This document shows positions 1 to 7,997 of a DNA stretch of 46,673 nucleotides, piece after piece (position 1 is the stretch's first letter; each line of letters begins with the position of its first letter). A program made the translations under genes and the position numbers. The notes under the pieces were generated by a model. The model saw only the letters and a program-made list of their open reading frames with translations. It ran no database searches and was not told where the DNA came from. This stretch comes from Pedobacter sp. (GTDB lineage Bacteria > Bacteroidota > Bacteroidia > Sphingobacteriales > Sphingobacteriaceae): positions 1-46,673 of the forward strand of contig NZ_JAVHXT010000004.1 in NCBI RefSeq assembly GCF_031119335.1. The letters run 5' to 3'.

Positions 1-1
1 T

Positions 2-73
2 GGCCCGTTCGTCTAGGGGTTAGGACGCCAGATTTTCATTCTGGAAACAGGGGTTCGATTCCCCTACGGGCTA
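2..73 (+). tRNA. tRNA-Glu (anticodon TTC)
   Basis: A full cloverleaf can be folded. The acceptor stem 2-8 pairs with 66-72 (one G-U), the anticodon stem CCAGA/TCTGG holds the loop TTTTCAT, which gives anticodon TTC, and the T arm is AGGGG, TTCGATT, CCCCT. The discriminator base is A73. No CCA is encoded, as is usual in this phylum. Confidence 0.96.
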
Positions 74-75
74 CT

Positions 76-118
76 AAATCCTGCTCTACTTTAAGGTAAA
101 GCAGGATTTTTAGTTTTT
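76..118 (+). terminator. Rho-independent terminator of tRNA-Glu
   Basis: A perfect 10-bp stem (76-85 with 100-109, AAATCCTGCT/AGCAGGATTT) is followed by a T-rich run. It lies directly after the tRNA, so it probably ends the tRNA transcript. Confidence 0.85.
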
Positions 119-155
119 GACCAATCCTATTAGCCAAATTTCCTACCTTTAAAGG

Positions 156-935
156 ATGCGTTTAAAGCTATATCAAATCTATCCGTTATTGCAACCTTAC
201 ATTAAGCTCATTTGCACTATGGATTGTGATGAAAATGTTGACACCCATCAAATAAGAGTGCTTCCCGATACTTGTGTTGAAGTTTTCTTGAATTATACCG
301 AAACTCCACTGGCTATCATTGGAAATGAACTGCATCAGCATAGTATAGTAACTTCTAGGATGAATTGTTCTATGGACGTAAGGATGCGTAAAGGTGCTGG
401 TTGCATTGCAATTTGTTTTCAACCTGGCATGGCATATCACTTCTTTAATACGTCAATGGATTTACTCAGCAACAAGACAATTCCGTTAACTAATTTTTGG
501 GGACAAACAACATTTCATCTTGAAGAGAAACTTTCGACAGCTAAAAGCAACTACATTCGTGTAGAAATTGTACAACAATATTTATTAGAACTGCTCAACA
601 AAAACAAAGTAACAGTACCGATGGTAAATGCTTTAGCAAACATTAATTTTTCTGCAGGTTTGACTGCAAGCGGGCTCAATCATAACTTTAGCATCAGTCA
701 ACGACAATTTAACAGAAAGTTTCTACAACAAGTAGGCTTATCACCAAAGGCATATTTAAACGCCAACCGATTTATCAATTCTTTAGCATATTTAAAAAGG
801 TATCCAAGTCTATCGCTTACTGAAATTGCTTATAGAAATGGCTATTACGACCAAGCGCATTTTATACGAGATTGTAAAGTTTATACGGGCTACACACCCA
901 GCCAGGTGGCTCGTGATAAGAGTATTTTATATTGA
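156..935 (+). CDS. AraC-family transcriptional regulator
   Basis: This is a 259-residue protein. The C-terminal third (about 165-255) is an AraC/XylS double helix-turn-helix: it has the LTEIAYRNGYYDQAHFIRD second-helix signature followed by the usual GYTPSQ end. The first 150 residues look like the beta-rich sensor domain (DUF6597-like) found in many Bacteroidota AraC proteins; its ligand cannot be read from sequence. It probably acts as a cytoplasmic, ligand-responsive activator. The RibD-C reductase gene starts 62 nt downstream on the same strand and could be a target or operon partner, but this is inference. The ATG at 156 directly follows AAAGG, too close to be a normal ribosome site. The preceding terminator separates the gene from the tRNA. 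Confidence 0.9.
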   Translation: MRLKLYQIYPLLQPYIKLICTMDCDENVDTHQIRVLPDTCVEVFLNYTETPLAIIGNELHQHSIVTSRMNCSMDVRMRKGAGCIAICFQPGMAYHFFNTSMDLLSNKTIPLTNFWGQTTFHLEEKLSTAKSNYIRVEIVQQYLLELLNKNKVTVPMVNALANINFSAGLTASGLNHNFSISQRQFNRKFLQQVGLSPKAYLNANRFINSLAYLKRYPSLSLTEIAYRNGYYDQAHFIRDCKVYTGYTPSQVARDKSILY

Positions 936-997
936 TGTCTATTTTATACAATTATTGTTCGATAAACCTGGCCAATTTGCAGTCTAAATAAATAGTT

Positions 998-1537
998 ATG
1001 CGAAAATTAATATTAGGATTAGCAATTACCTTGGATGGTTACATTGAAGGGCCAAATGGCGAATACGATTGGTGCTTTACCGATCAAGATTATGGTTTAA
1101 ATGAATTTTTTGAACGTATCGATTCAATGTTCATCGGCAGAAAAAGTTACGAGATAGCACAGCAACATGCTGAAAACAATAATGGCGAGGTCACCCCCGG
1201 CATGCCAGCACTTACCGAGTATGTCTTTTCAAGAACATTGAAATCTGTAAAAAAAGGAGCAGTTTTGATTGCTGAAGATGGAATTTCCGAAGCTCGGAAA
1301 ATTAAACTACTGCCAGGCAAAGATATTTGGCTATTTGGTGGGGCTTCGCTCACCGAACAGCTGATGGAAGCGAAGCTAGTAGACGAATTATGGTTATCCG
1401 TACATCCTATTTTATTAGGAAACGGCAAATTGTTGTTTCAAAAGAATGACCAACGCACCAAACTAACCTTATTAGAAAGCAAAAATTATGAAACTGGTTT
1501 GGTATCGTTGAGGTATCAAATTACCGATCACGATTAA
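998..1537 (+). CDS. Dihydrofolate reductase family protein (RibD C-terminal type)
   Basis: The 179-residue protein matches the RibD_C / YyaP-YwjB family: an N-terminal strand with LGLAITLDGYIEGPNG, a central FIGRKSYE, and a C-terminal DIWLFGGASLTEQLM plus LVDELWLSVHPILLG. These are the NADPH-binding and substrate-site motifs of the DHFR-like fold. Members often have no known substrate, and this lone domain lacks the RibD deaminase half, so a role in riboflavin synthesis should not be assumed. It is cytoplasmic, with no signal peptide. It follows the AraC gene on the same strand, and such pairs are common in Bacteroidota accessory loci. Family assignment is firm; the reaction is unknown. Confidence 0.88.
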   Translation: MRKLILGLAITLDGYIEGPNGEYDWCFTDQDYGLNEFFERIDSMFIGRKSYEIAQQHAENNNGEVTPGMPALTEYVFSRTLKSVKKGAVLIAEDGISEARKIKLLPGKDIWLFGGASLTEQLMEAKLVDELWLSVHPILLGNGKLLFQKNDQRTKLTLLESKNYETGLVSLRYQITDHD

Positions 1538-1584
1538 TAAACCTAAATCTCATCTAAATAGATTTGTAAAATTTTCATCCTTTT

Positions 1585-1628
1585 ACTTTGAAATACAAAG
1601 TAAAATTAATTAACTTTGAATTTCAAAG
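1585..1628 (+). promoter_or_regulatory. Bacteroidota promoter with two matching palindromes
   Basis: A -33 TTTG (1587-1590) and a -7 TAACTTTG (1611-1618) are separated by 20 nt, a near-ideal match to the sigma-ABfr promoter. Each box lies inside a 15-nt palindrome of the same form: CTTTGAAATACAAAG at 1586-1600 and CTTTGAATTTCAAAG at 1614-1628, centred 28 nt apart. This looks like a two-site operator that would block both promoter elements. Confidence 0.72.
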
Positions 1629-1639
1629 CACTTTATAAA

Positions 1640-1972
1640 ATGAAAACAACCATTAACTCTGCTGATAAACGCTCCAATTTAATAGCCAAACGTATGCTTC
1701 TAGGCGCCGCCATTGCATTAGTCATCATCTCTGTTTTTCTCTATGGCGTTGATAATGTAAAGCCAGAGTGGGGCAAGCTTTGGATGTTACGTCCACTAAT
1801 AGTCGTACCCCTAGCTGGATCAATGGGTGGTCTATTCTATCACATGATGGACATATTACGTGTACGTGGAGGATGGAATACCATCGTCGCCAACACCATT
1901 AGTTTCGTCGTTTTTATCATCGCATTATGGATGGGCACAGTTTTAGGTTTGGCTGGTACTCTTTGGGATTAA
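1640..1972 (+). CDS. Small inner-membrane protein, function unknown
   Basis: This protein has 110 residues from the ATG at 1640. I see about three hydrophobic segments: MLLGAAIALVIISVFLYGV, then a stretch around PLIVVPLAGSMGGLFYHMM, then SFVVFIIALWMGTVLGLAG. The N-terminus (MKTTINSADKRSN) is charged and cytoplasmic-looking. No catalytic motif or known family is evident. An upstream in-frame TTG at 1616 would add 8 residues, but it falls within the -7 box, so it is unlikely to be translated. The promoter just before it has two copies of one palindrome, so expression is probably controlled by a dimeric repressor or activator. It stands alone between the reductase gene and a terminator. Confidence 0.7.
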   Translation: MKTTINSADKRSNLIAKRMLLGAAIALVIISVFLYGVDNVKPEWGKLWMLRPLIVVPLAGSMGGLFYHMMDILRVRGGWNTIVANTISFVVFIIALWMGTVLGLAGTLWD

Positions 1973-2016
1973 TTGCGATAGAGTAACAGCCCATTTTTTT
2001 TAATTTTTAGTTTCTT

Positions 2017-2050
2017 GCGCTCTAACTTAGGTTAGGACGCATTTTTTTTA
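2017..2050 (+). terminator. Rho-independent terminator
   Basis: A 10-bp arm GCGCTCTAAC pairs with GTTAGGACGC with one mismatch and one G-U pair around a TTAG loop, followed by eight or more T. It lies 45 nt after the small membrane protein gene. Confidence 0.65.
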
Positions 2051-2172
2051 TGCTTTGTAGGGGTTTTGAGAAGGTGGGTTTTTCGTATTTCAATCCTTTA
2101 AAATTGATATTTGGCATTTGCATCAACCGAATATTTTACAAATACACAAAAACCTAATCAACCCGAATTAGT

Positions 2173-4461
2173 ATGAACAAAAAATTTCTAACTATCCCGC
2201 TCCTAGCCCTATCGCTCTTGGCAACTGCCCAGCAGAAAACAGATCAAGCTATCGACCAAAAAGTAAAAACCTTACTAGGTAAAATGACCCTAGAAGAAAA
2301 GGTTGGACAAATGGCACAAATTACCATGGATGTAATTACCAATGGTAAAGACAGGTTCAGTAGTTACGAACCCGTGGCTTTAAATCAGCAACAATTAGAA
2401 CACGCCTTAGTGAAATACAAAGTTGGTTCAGTGCTAAATACGGCTAACAACAGAGCTCGTACGCCGCAAGTTTGGCATCAAATCATCAATAAAATACAAG
2501 AAACAGGTAAAGGACGACTAAAAATCCCAGTACTATATGGTATTGATGCTATACATGGCACTACTTATACTGCTGGGGCTACTATGTTTCCACAACAAAT
2601 TGGCCAAGCGGCAGCTCGAAACAGAAACTTGGTTTACAAAGGAGCTGAAATTACAGCTTACGAAACCAGAGCTAGTGCTATTCCTTGGAATTTTTCACCA
2701 GTATTAGATTTAGCTCCAGACCCTCGTTTTCCTCGTCAATGGGAAACATTTGGCGAAGATCCATTTCTGATAAGCGAGCTAGGTGTGCAAATGATTAAAG
2801 GTTTCGAAGGAAATAATATTGCAGACCCTTATCGCGTTGCCTCTTGTTTAAAACACTTCATCGGGTACCAAGTATCAGCTTCTGGTAAGGATAGAACTCC
2901 AGCCTACATTCCAGATCACGTATTGAGAGATCATCACCTCCCTCCTTTTAAAGCGGCTATTGAAGCTGGCGCACACAGTATCATGATTAATTCTGGTGTA
3001 ATCAATGGAGTTCCGGTTCATGCCAACTATCACTTACTAACTAAACTGCTAAGGGAAGAACTTGGCTTTAAAGGCTTGATTGTAACCGATTGGGGAGATA
3101 TCGAAAACTTGCATACTCGAGACAAAGTGGCTAAAGATCATAAAGAAGCTATTATGCTTGCCATAAATGCTGGTATCGATATGTCGATGATTGCTTACGA
3201 TTACGAAAGGTTTTGCGATAATTTAATTGCATTGGTTAAAGAAGGAAAAGTGAAAGAATCTAGAATAGACGATGCCGTTACAAACATCCTTACCTTAAAA
3301 TATAAATTAGGCCTCTTCGAAAAAGCAGTGTATGATTTAAAACAATATCCAAAATTTGGAAGCAAGGAGTTTGAACAGGCTGCTTATCAAAGTGCTGCCG
3401 AATCTATCACTCTGCTAAAGAACAAAGGCGATATTTTACCTTTAAAGAAAGGCATAAAACTATTAGTTACTGGCCCAAATGCAAATTCTATGCGTACACT
3501 TAACGGTGGCTGGACCTATTCTTGGCAAGGCGAAAAAGTGGAAGAATTTGCTGCGAAATACAATACCATTTTAGAAGCGGTTTCGGCAAAAGCCGGAAAA
3601 GAGAATGTAACTTTTGTTGAGGGCGTGAGCTATAAAATGGATGGCAAGTACTACGAAGAATTTGAAAATGGCATGGACAAAGCGGTAACGGCCGCAAAGG
3701 ATGCTGATGCAATTGTACTTTGTTTAGGAGAAAATTCCTACACCGAAAGTCCGGGTAATTTAAGCGACCTTTACATTTCGGACCTACAGACACAATTAGC
3801 TCAGAAGCTGGGTGCAACTGGCAAACCTATAATCTTAGTACTTAACGAAGGTAGACCGAGGTTAATCAGCAAATTTGAAGCTCAAATGGCGGGCGTTTTG
3901 CAAACCTACTTGCCTGGAAATTTTGGTGGCGATGCCTTAGCTGATATCCTTTTTGGTGATATAAACCCTTCTGGCAAATTACCTTACAATTATCCTAAGT
4001 TTCCTAACTCTTTGGTAGGTTACAACCACAAACCATCTGAAAACAGAACCGTAATGGAGGGTGTTTACAATTACGATGCAGAATACAATCCTCAATATGA
4101 ATTCGGCTTTGGCTTAAGCTACACTACTTTCAAGTACGATAACTTAAAGTTAAGTGCAGAAAAAATTAATTCCGACCAAGAGTTGACCGTTTCTGTAGAA
4201 GTTAGCAATACTGGAAACAGAGAAGGCAAAGAAGTAGTTGAGCTTTACTTAAGCGATTTGTATGCTACTTTAACCCCAGATTCTAAGAGACTTCGTGGCT
4301 TCGAAAAAATCAACCTTAAGCCCGGCGAAAAGCAAACCGTAATTTTTAAACTCGGCAAAAAAGATTTTTCTTTTACACACCTTGATGGAAAATCTGTAGT
4401 TGAACCAGGCGAGTTCAGCATAAAAATTGGATCGCTCAAAAAGAATTTCAATATCAACTAA
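2173..4461 (+). CDS. bglX: Periplasmic beta-glucosidase, glycoside hydrolase family 3
   Basis: This 762-residue enzyme has the full BglX architecture: a signal peptide (about 1-19, ending LLATAQ), a GH3 TIM-barrel domain (about 30-385), a GH3 C-terminal sandwich (about 410-640) and a C-terminal fibronectin-III-like domain (about 675-755). The nucleophile aspartate is D306 in GLIVTDWGD. A probable acid/base glutamate is E525 in ENSYTESPGN. KHFIGY and the GAHSIMIN stretch are further family signatures. It should hydrolyse beta-linked glucosides or oligosaccharides in the periplasm. Length is normal for the family. It is a single-gene unit bounded by the terminators at 2017 and 4489; no SusC/D pair is adjacent, so its natural glycan cannot be inferred. 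Confidence 0.93.
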   Translation: MNKKFLTIPLLALSLLATAQQKTDQAIDQKVKTLLGKMTLEEKVGQMAQITMDVITNGKDRFSSYEPVALNQQQLEHALVKYKVGSVLNTANNRARTPQVWHQIINKIQETGKGRLKIPVLYGIDAIHGTTYTAGATMFPQQIGQAAARNRNLVYKGAEITAYETRASAIPWNFSPVLDLAPDPRFPRQWETFGEDPFLISELGVQMIKGFEGNNIADPYRVASCLKHFIGYQVSASGKDRTPAYIPDHVLRDHHLPPFKAAIEAGAHSIMINSGVINGVPVHANYHLLTKLLREELGFKGLIVTDWGDIENLHTRDKVAKDHKEAIMLAINAGIDMSMIAYDYERFCDNLIALVKEGKVKESRIDDAVTNILTLKYKLGLFEKAVYDLKQYPKFGSKEFEQAAYQSAAESITLLKNKGDILPLKKGIKLLVTGPNANSMRTLNGGWTYSWQGEKVEEFAAKYNTILEAVSAKAGKENVTFVEGVSYKMDGKYYEEFENGMDKAVTAAKDADAIVLCLGENSYTESPGNLSDLYISDLQTQLAQKLGATGKPIILVLNEGRPRLISKFEAQMAGVLQTYLPGNFGGDALADILFGDINPSGKLPYNYPKFPNSLVGYNHKPSENRTVMEGVYNYDAEYNPQYEFGFGLSYTTFKYDNLKLSAEKINSDQELTVSVEVSNTGNREGKEVVELYLSDLYATLTPDSKRLRGFEKINLKPGEKQTVIFKLGKKDFSFTHLDGKSVVEPGEFSIKIGSLKKNFNIN

Positions 4462-4488
4462 GTAAATCTTTTATTAGATTTTAAACGT

Positions 4489-4527
4489 AAATACCATTCT
4501 AACCAAATAGAATGGTATTTTTGTTTT
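4489..4527 (+). terminator. Rho-independent terminator of bglX
   Basis: A perfect 12-bp stem (4489-4500 with 4509-4520, AAATACCATTCT/AGAATGGTATTT) and an 8-nt loop are followed by TTGTTTT. It lies 28 nt after the bglX stop codon. Confidence 0.88.
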
Positions 4528-4539
4528 CAAATAGCTACA

Positions 4540-5424
4540 ATGAGTAATAATAAAGCCAAAGATTTAATAGATTCGATAAAGAAAAAAGGTCAAACTTTAG
4601 AGGCAGAGATGTCTTTTTTTGACCATTTAGATGTGCTTCGCAAGCACTTGCTAAGGGCGTTAGCAGTAATTGTTCTGTTAGTTTGTGTGGCTTTTTATTT
4701 TACAGACTTTATTTGGCATGATGTGATTATGGCTCCTAAAAATGCTGATTTTTGGACCTACCGCATGATGTGCAAGTTAGTAGAAGCCTTCCCTTCAATC
4801 GGTAACGAGTTTTGCATAACCGACATCAAAGCTAAAATCATCAACACAGAAATGTCTGGACAATTTACCTTACAAATGAACTCCTGCGTAATGGCTGGTG
4901 TTATTTTAGGTGTGCCGTATTTGTTGTTTGAAGTTTGGTTGTTTATTAAACCTGCCTTATTAGAAAACGAACGTAAATCTGCCAGTGGTTTTGTAGCATT
5001 TGCTTCGTTTTTATTTGCGTTAGGATTATTGTTCGGATATTACATCATTTGTCCGTTATCTATCAACTTCTTAATTAATTACACTGTAGATGCAAGTATT
5101 GAGAACACCTTCACTATTTCGAGTTACCTATCTACTGTTTTAACGCTAACCCTAGGTTCGGGAATTATCTTTCAGCTACCGGTAATCATCTACATTTTGT
5201 CTAAACTAGGTATCATGACGCCAAAATTCATGCGTTCTACCAGAAGATATGCGGCAGTTTTAATATTAATTGTAGCAGCTGTTGTAACGCCAACGGCAGA
5301 TCCATACACCATGCTAATTGTTGCGTTCCCATTGTTCTTATTGTATGAATTAAGTATTTTGATATCAGCCAATATCGAAAAGAAAAGACAAAAAGCGGAG
5401 TTAGCTTTTTATGGTAAAGGTTAA
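4540..5424 (+). CDS. tatC: Sec-independent protein translocase TatC
   Basis: TatC is the multispanning receptor of the twin-arginine export system and binds the RR signal peptide at the inner membrane. The 294-residue protein shows six hydrophobic segments and the family motifs MSFFDHLDVLRKHLLRA near the N-terminus (the conserved E/D-HLxELR region), a central LFEVWLFIKPALLENER and the late AAVVTPTADPYTM segment. The N-terminal 20 residues are a charged cytoplasmic extension. The matching TatA/B-type subunits are encoded far away at 35714-36337, so the system is split, as often seen in Bacteroidota. It is 117 nt upstream of rpiB, which has its own -7 box. Confidence 0.95.
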   Translation: MSNNKAKDLIDSIKKKGQTLEAEMSFFDHLDVLRKHLLRALAVIVLLVCVAFYFTDFIWHDVIMAPKNADFWTYRMMCKLVEAFPSIGNEFCITDIKAKIINTEMSGQFTLQMNSCVMAGVILGVPYLLFEVWLFIKPALLENERKSASGFVAFASFLFALGLLFGYYIICPLSINFLINYTVDASIENTFTISSYLSTVLTLTLGSGIIFQLPVIIYILSKLGIMTPKFMRSTRRYAAVLILIVAAVVTPTADPYTMLIVAFPLFLLYELSILISANIEKKRQKAELAFYGKG

Positions 5425-5506
5425 CAAATAGATTCTTCGTTATACTCAAAAAATGACAACGGTAGAAGCAACAAAATATTTACTAGATACATTACATAAT
5501 TCTATA

Positions 5507-5514
5507 TAACTTTG
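5507..5514 (+). promoter_or_regulatory. -7 box of rpiB promoter
   Basis: TAACTTTG matches TAnnTTTG exactly and ends 3 nt before the rpiB ATG, which implies a leaderless or nearly leaderless mRNA. No clear -33 TTTG lies 19-22 nt upstream, so support is partial. Confidence 0.5.
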
Positions 5515-5517
5515 AAT

Positions 5518-5970
5518 ATGTCGACAGCAACCCCATTAAAAATAGCCATTGGTGCAGATCACGCAGGCTTCGAGTACAAAGAAATCTTGAAGGACTTTTT
5601 AAGTACTTACGAAGGTATTTCAGAAGTAAAAGACTTCGGTACCCATTCACTAGATTCTGTAGATTATCCTGATTTTGCACACCCAACAGCAAGCGCAGTT
5701 GAAAAAGGCGAAGCAGATTTTGGAATTCTAGTTTGCGGCAGTGCTCAAGGTGTGGCCATTACGGCCAACAAACATCAAGGAATTAGAGCTGCGGTAACTT
5801 GGTTAACAGAAATCGCAAAACTTTCAAGACAACACAACAATGCCAATGTAATCTGTATTCCAGCTCGTTTCGTTTCCGAAGAATTGGCTAAAGAAATGGT
5901 GACCGCATTTTTAGAAACACCTTTTGAAGGTGGCCGACATGCCAATAGAGTAGACAAGATTTCTTGCTAG
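5518..5970 (+). CDS. rpiB: Ribose 5-phosphate isomerase B
   Basis: RpiB interconverts ribose 5-phosphate and ribulose 5-phosphate in the non-oxidative pentose phosphate pathway. The 150-residue protein has the family motifs IAIGADHAGFEYKE, DYPDFAHPTASAV and GILVCGSAQGVAITANK, which includes the catalytic cysteine, then NVICIPARF. I use the ATG at 5518; an in-frame TTG six nt upstream lies within the promoter -7 box and is not a credible start. The gene is on its own between tatC and the M28 peptidase. Length and motifs are normal. Confidence 0.94.
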   Translation: MSTATPLKIAIGADHAGFEYKEILKDFLSTYEGISEVKDFGTHSLDSVDYPDFAHPTASAVEKGEADFGILVCGSAQGVAITANKHQGIRAAVTWLTEIAKLSRQHNNANVICIPARFVSEELAKEMVTAFLETPFEGGRHANRVDKISC

Positions 5971-6067
5971 ACGGAAAGAACAAAGTTTAAAGACTAAAAA
6001 AGAAAGCTTAAAGACCAAAGCTTGAAGAGCAAAAAACCAAAAAGACTAACTATAACAACATATAAAA
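5971..6067 (+). repeat. Purine-rich degenerate short repeats
   Basis: The gap before the M28 peptidase gene holds imperfect repeats of the type TTAAAGACTAAAA, CTTAAAGACCAAAG and AAAAAGACTAAC. No promoter box or hairpin is evident; it may serve as an unstructured 5' leader. Confidence 0.4.
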
Positions 6068-7690
6068 ATGAATAAAAAATTTGTTTACACCTCACTAGCA
6101 CTTGCGCTTAGTTTTGGTGCAATGGCGCAAGACAAAAACGCCATCAAATTTAGTGCTCCAGTTAATAAGGAGAGAGCTTTCGAGCATCTTTCTATATTAG
6201 CTTCAGATGAGTACGAAGGTCGTGAAACGGGCAAAAAAGGTGCTTGGATGGCCGCAGATTATATCAAAAAGCAATTCCAAAGCTTCGGTTTAACAGGCCC
6301 AGTAAAAGGCAGTGCAGATCCTTATTTTCAACCGGTAGGCATCGTTTCCAAAAAATTAACTGGCATAAATTTAAGTGTTGCTTCACAAACCAAAGAAAAC
6401 CTTAAAGATTACTATATCTTGGCTCAAACAACACCTGCAGCTGGTTTCGATGTTAAAGCAAATTCCATCATCTTTGCAGGTTACGGTTTAAGTAAAGATG
6501 ACTTTAATGAATACGCAGGCATAGACGTAGCTGGTAAAGTGGTAATAATTTTCGCTACTGGCGATCCTACTGCAAAAACTCCTGCACAACCGGCTCAAGG
6601 CCGCAGACCACAAAGCAGTGTGGGTAGCCAACAAGCGAAAATCAAGTATTTAACAGATCACAAAGCGGCTGGTGTATTGGTTATTAACGAGAGAGTAGAT
6701 AACCTAACCGATGCTGCAAAAGCTTATTTAACAGAAGGTGCTGCTGGCTTGAAAAGAGCTGAAGCTGATCAAAACAACAATTCTTTACCTGTTGTAACTG
6801 TAGGCACAGCTGTTGCCAACCAAATTTTAGCAGCTGCAAATACTAACCTTGCCGATGTAAAGAAAAAAATTACAGAAACCTTAAAACCTGCTACAGTGGT
6901 AATTAACACACCTGTTGCTTTCTCAGCTAAATTGGCAGAAGAAAACATTAAAGCAGATAACGTTTTAGGTTTTCTAGAAGGTTCTGATCCGAAATTAAAG
7001 AACGAAGTACTGGTTGTTACTGGTCACTATGATCACATTGGCTTAGTAGATGATCCAAACGCTACCGACAAGGTAAACAACGGTGCAGATGACGACGGTT
7101 CTGGAACTACTGGTGTTTTAATGCTTGCAGAGGCTTTCGCCAAAGCTAAAAAAGCTGGAAAAGGCCCTAAACGTAGTATTTTATTTATGACTGTAGTAGG
7201 CGAAGAGAAAGGCCTATGGGGTTCTGAATGGTATTCAGATTATCCTGTGTTTCCTTTAGCAAACACTATTGCAAACTTAAATATCGACATGATTGGCCGT
7301 GGCGATGATGACCGTCCAGGCGACAACAATTTTGTTTACATCATTGGTTCTAACATGCTAAGTGATGATTTAGATAGAATCGGCAAAAAAGCAAATACCG
7401 ATTATGTGAACATCGTGTTAGACGAGAAGTACAATAACCGTACAGATCCGAACCGTTTTTACTACCGTTCAGATCATTACAACTTTGCAAAACACGGCAT
7501 TCCGGTAATTTTCTACTTTAATGGTGTACACAAAGATTACCACCAACCTGGCGACGAAGTAAGCAAAATCGACTTCCCAATGTTGGCGAAAAGAGCACAA
7601 TTAGTTTATTATACGGCTTGGGAATTGGCAAACGCAGCCAACCGTCCAGTAGTGAATAAAAACGAAGATGGTTCTTTAAAAACTAAATAA
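6068..7690 (+). CDS. Secreted M28-family metallopeptidase with PA domain
   Basis: This is a 540-residue zinc aminopeptidase-like protein. A signal peptide (1-20, ending GAMA) sends it to the periplasm or beyond. A protease-associated insert occupies about 130-285 within the M28 fold. The binuclear zinc ligands are visible: H320 in VTGHYDHIG, D341 in NGADDDGSG, the E379-E380 pair in VVGEEKGLWGS, D407 in LNIDMIGR and H492 in KDYHQPGD. A low-complexity stretch around 168-190 (PAQPAQGRRPQSS) lies in the PA region. It probably releases N-terminal residues from peptides. It stands alone and ends at a strong terminator. There is no T9SS C-terminal domain. Confidence 0.92.
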   Translation: MNKKFVYTSLALALSFGAMAQDKNAIKFSAPVNKERAFEHLSILASDEYEGRETGKKGAWMAADYIKKQFQSFGLTGPVKGSADPYFQPVGIVSKKLTGINLSVASQTKENLKDYYILAQTTPAAGFDVKANSIIFAGYGLSKDDFNEYAGIDVAGKVVIIFATGDPTAKTPAQPAQGRRPQSSVGSQQAKIKYLTDHKAAGVLVINERVDNLTDAAKAYLTEGAAGLKRAEADQNNNSLPVVTVGTAVANQILAAANTNLADVKKKITETLKPATVVINTPVAFSAKLAEENIKADNVLGFLEGSDPKLKNEVLVVTGHYDHIGLVDDPNATDKVNNGADDDGSGTTGVLMLAEAFAKAKKAGKGPKRSILFMTVVGEEKGLWGSEWYSDYPVFPLANTIANLNIDMIGRGDDDRPGDNNFVYIIGSNMLSDDLDRIGKKANTDYVNIVLDEKYNNRTDPNRFYYRSDHYNFAKHGIPVIFYFNGVHKDYHQPGDEVSKIDFPMLAKRAQLVYYTAWELANAANRPVVNKNEDGSLKTK

Positions 7691-7707
7691 ACCATTTCAA
7701 AATATTC

Positions 7708-7739
7708 AATCCCGTTAGGCAACTAGCGGGATTTTTTTT
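7708..7739 (+). terminator. Rho-independent terminator of the M28 peptidase gene
   Basis: Stem AATCCCGTTAG pairs with CTAGCGGGATT around a GCAA tetraloop (one G-U pair) and is followed by TTTTTTTT. It begins 17 nt after the stop codon. Confidence 0.9.
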
Positions 7740-7740
7740 G

Positions 7741-7890
7741 TTTTTAGAAGAGCAGTTTCTGTGCTACTATTTCGAGAAAGTCCCGCTTGGTTTCTCCCGA
7801 TTTTTCATCGGGATAGCTCCAACTTCTCGGCTGCGCTACGCTTGCCTGCGGGGTTTCCGTTTCCATCGGGTCTAGCAGTCAAGTGCATGC
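7741..7890. repeat. Dispersed intergenic repeat element
   Basis: This non-coding stretch has a GC-rich core unlike its AT-rich surroundings, with the hairpin TCCCGAT/ATCGGGA (7795-7801 with 7807-7813) and a block AGTCCCGC that recurs inverted (GCGGGACTTTC) near 9357. It looks like one of the small interspersed elements common in Sphingobacteriaceae. No gene is present. Confidence 0.5.
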
Positions 7891-7939
7891 AAAACTAAAC
7901 CTTACCTAAACAATGCAAAACTAAATCAGTAATTCACAA

Positions 7940-7970
7940 GACTTACGAAGTTTTAAAAACTTCGTAAGTC
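7940..7970. repeat. Perfect 31-nt palindrome
   Basis: Arms 7940-7954 and 7956-7970 are exact reverse complements (GACTTACGAAGTTTT / AAAACTTCGTAAGTC) with a single central A. Placed 16 nt before the -7 box of the next gene, it could be a regulatory site, a terminator-like hairpin or a dispersed repeat. Confidence 0.7.
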
Positions 7971-7985
7971 TCTATATCAAAACCG

Positions 7986-7993
7986 TAATTTTG
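7986..7993 (+). promoter_or_regulatory. -7 box before the 7998 gene
   Basis: TAATTTTG matches TAnnTTTG and ends 4 nt before the ATG at 7998, so the transcript would be leaderless or nearly so. The -33 region has only TTCG. Confidence 0.45.
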
Positions 7994-7997
7994 TACA

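Noticed and set aside
1616..1639. TTG start eight codons upstream of the small membrane protein
   Set aside because: It lies inside a strong -7 box, which would be before the transcription start, so the ATG at 1640 is used.
4516..4523. TATTTTTG as a -7 box for tatC
   Set aside because: It is part of the bglX terminator stem and T-run, and there is no -33 box at the right distance.
5512..5517. TTG start of rpiB
   Set aside because: It is within the TAACTTTG promoter box; the family also starts at the ATG at 5518.
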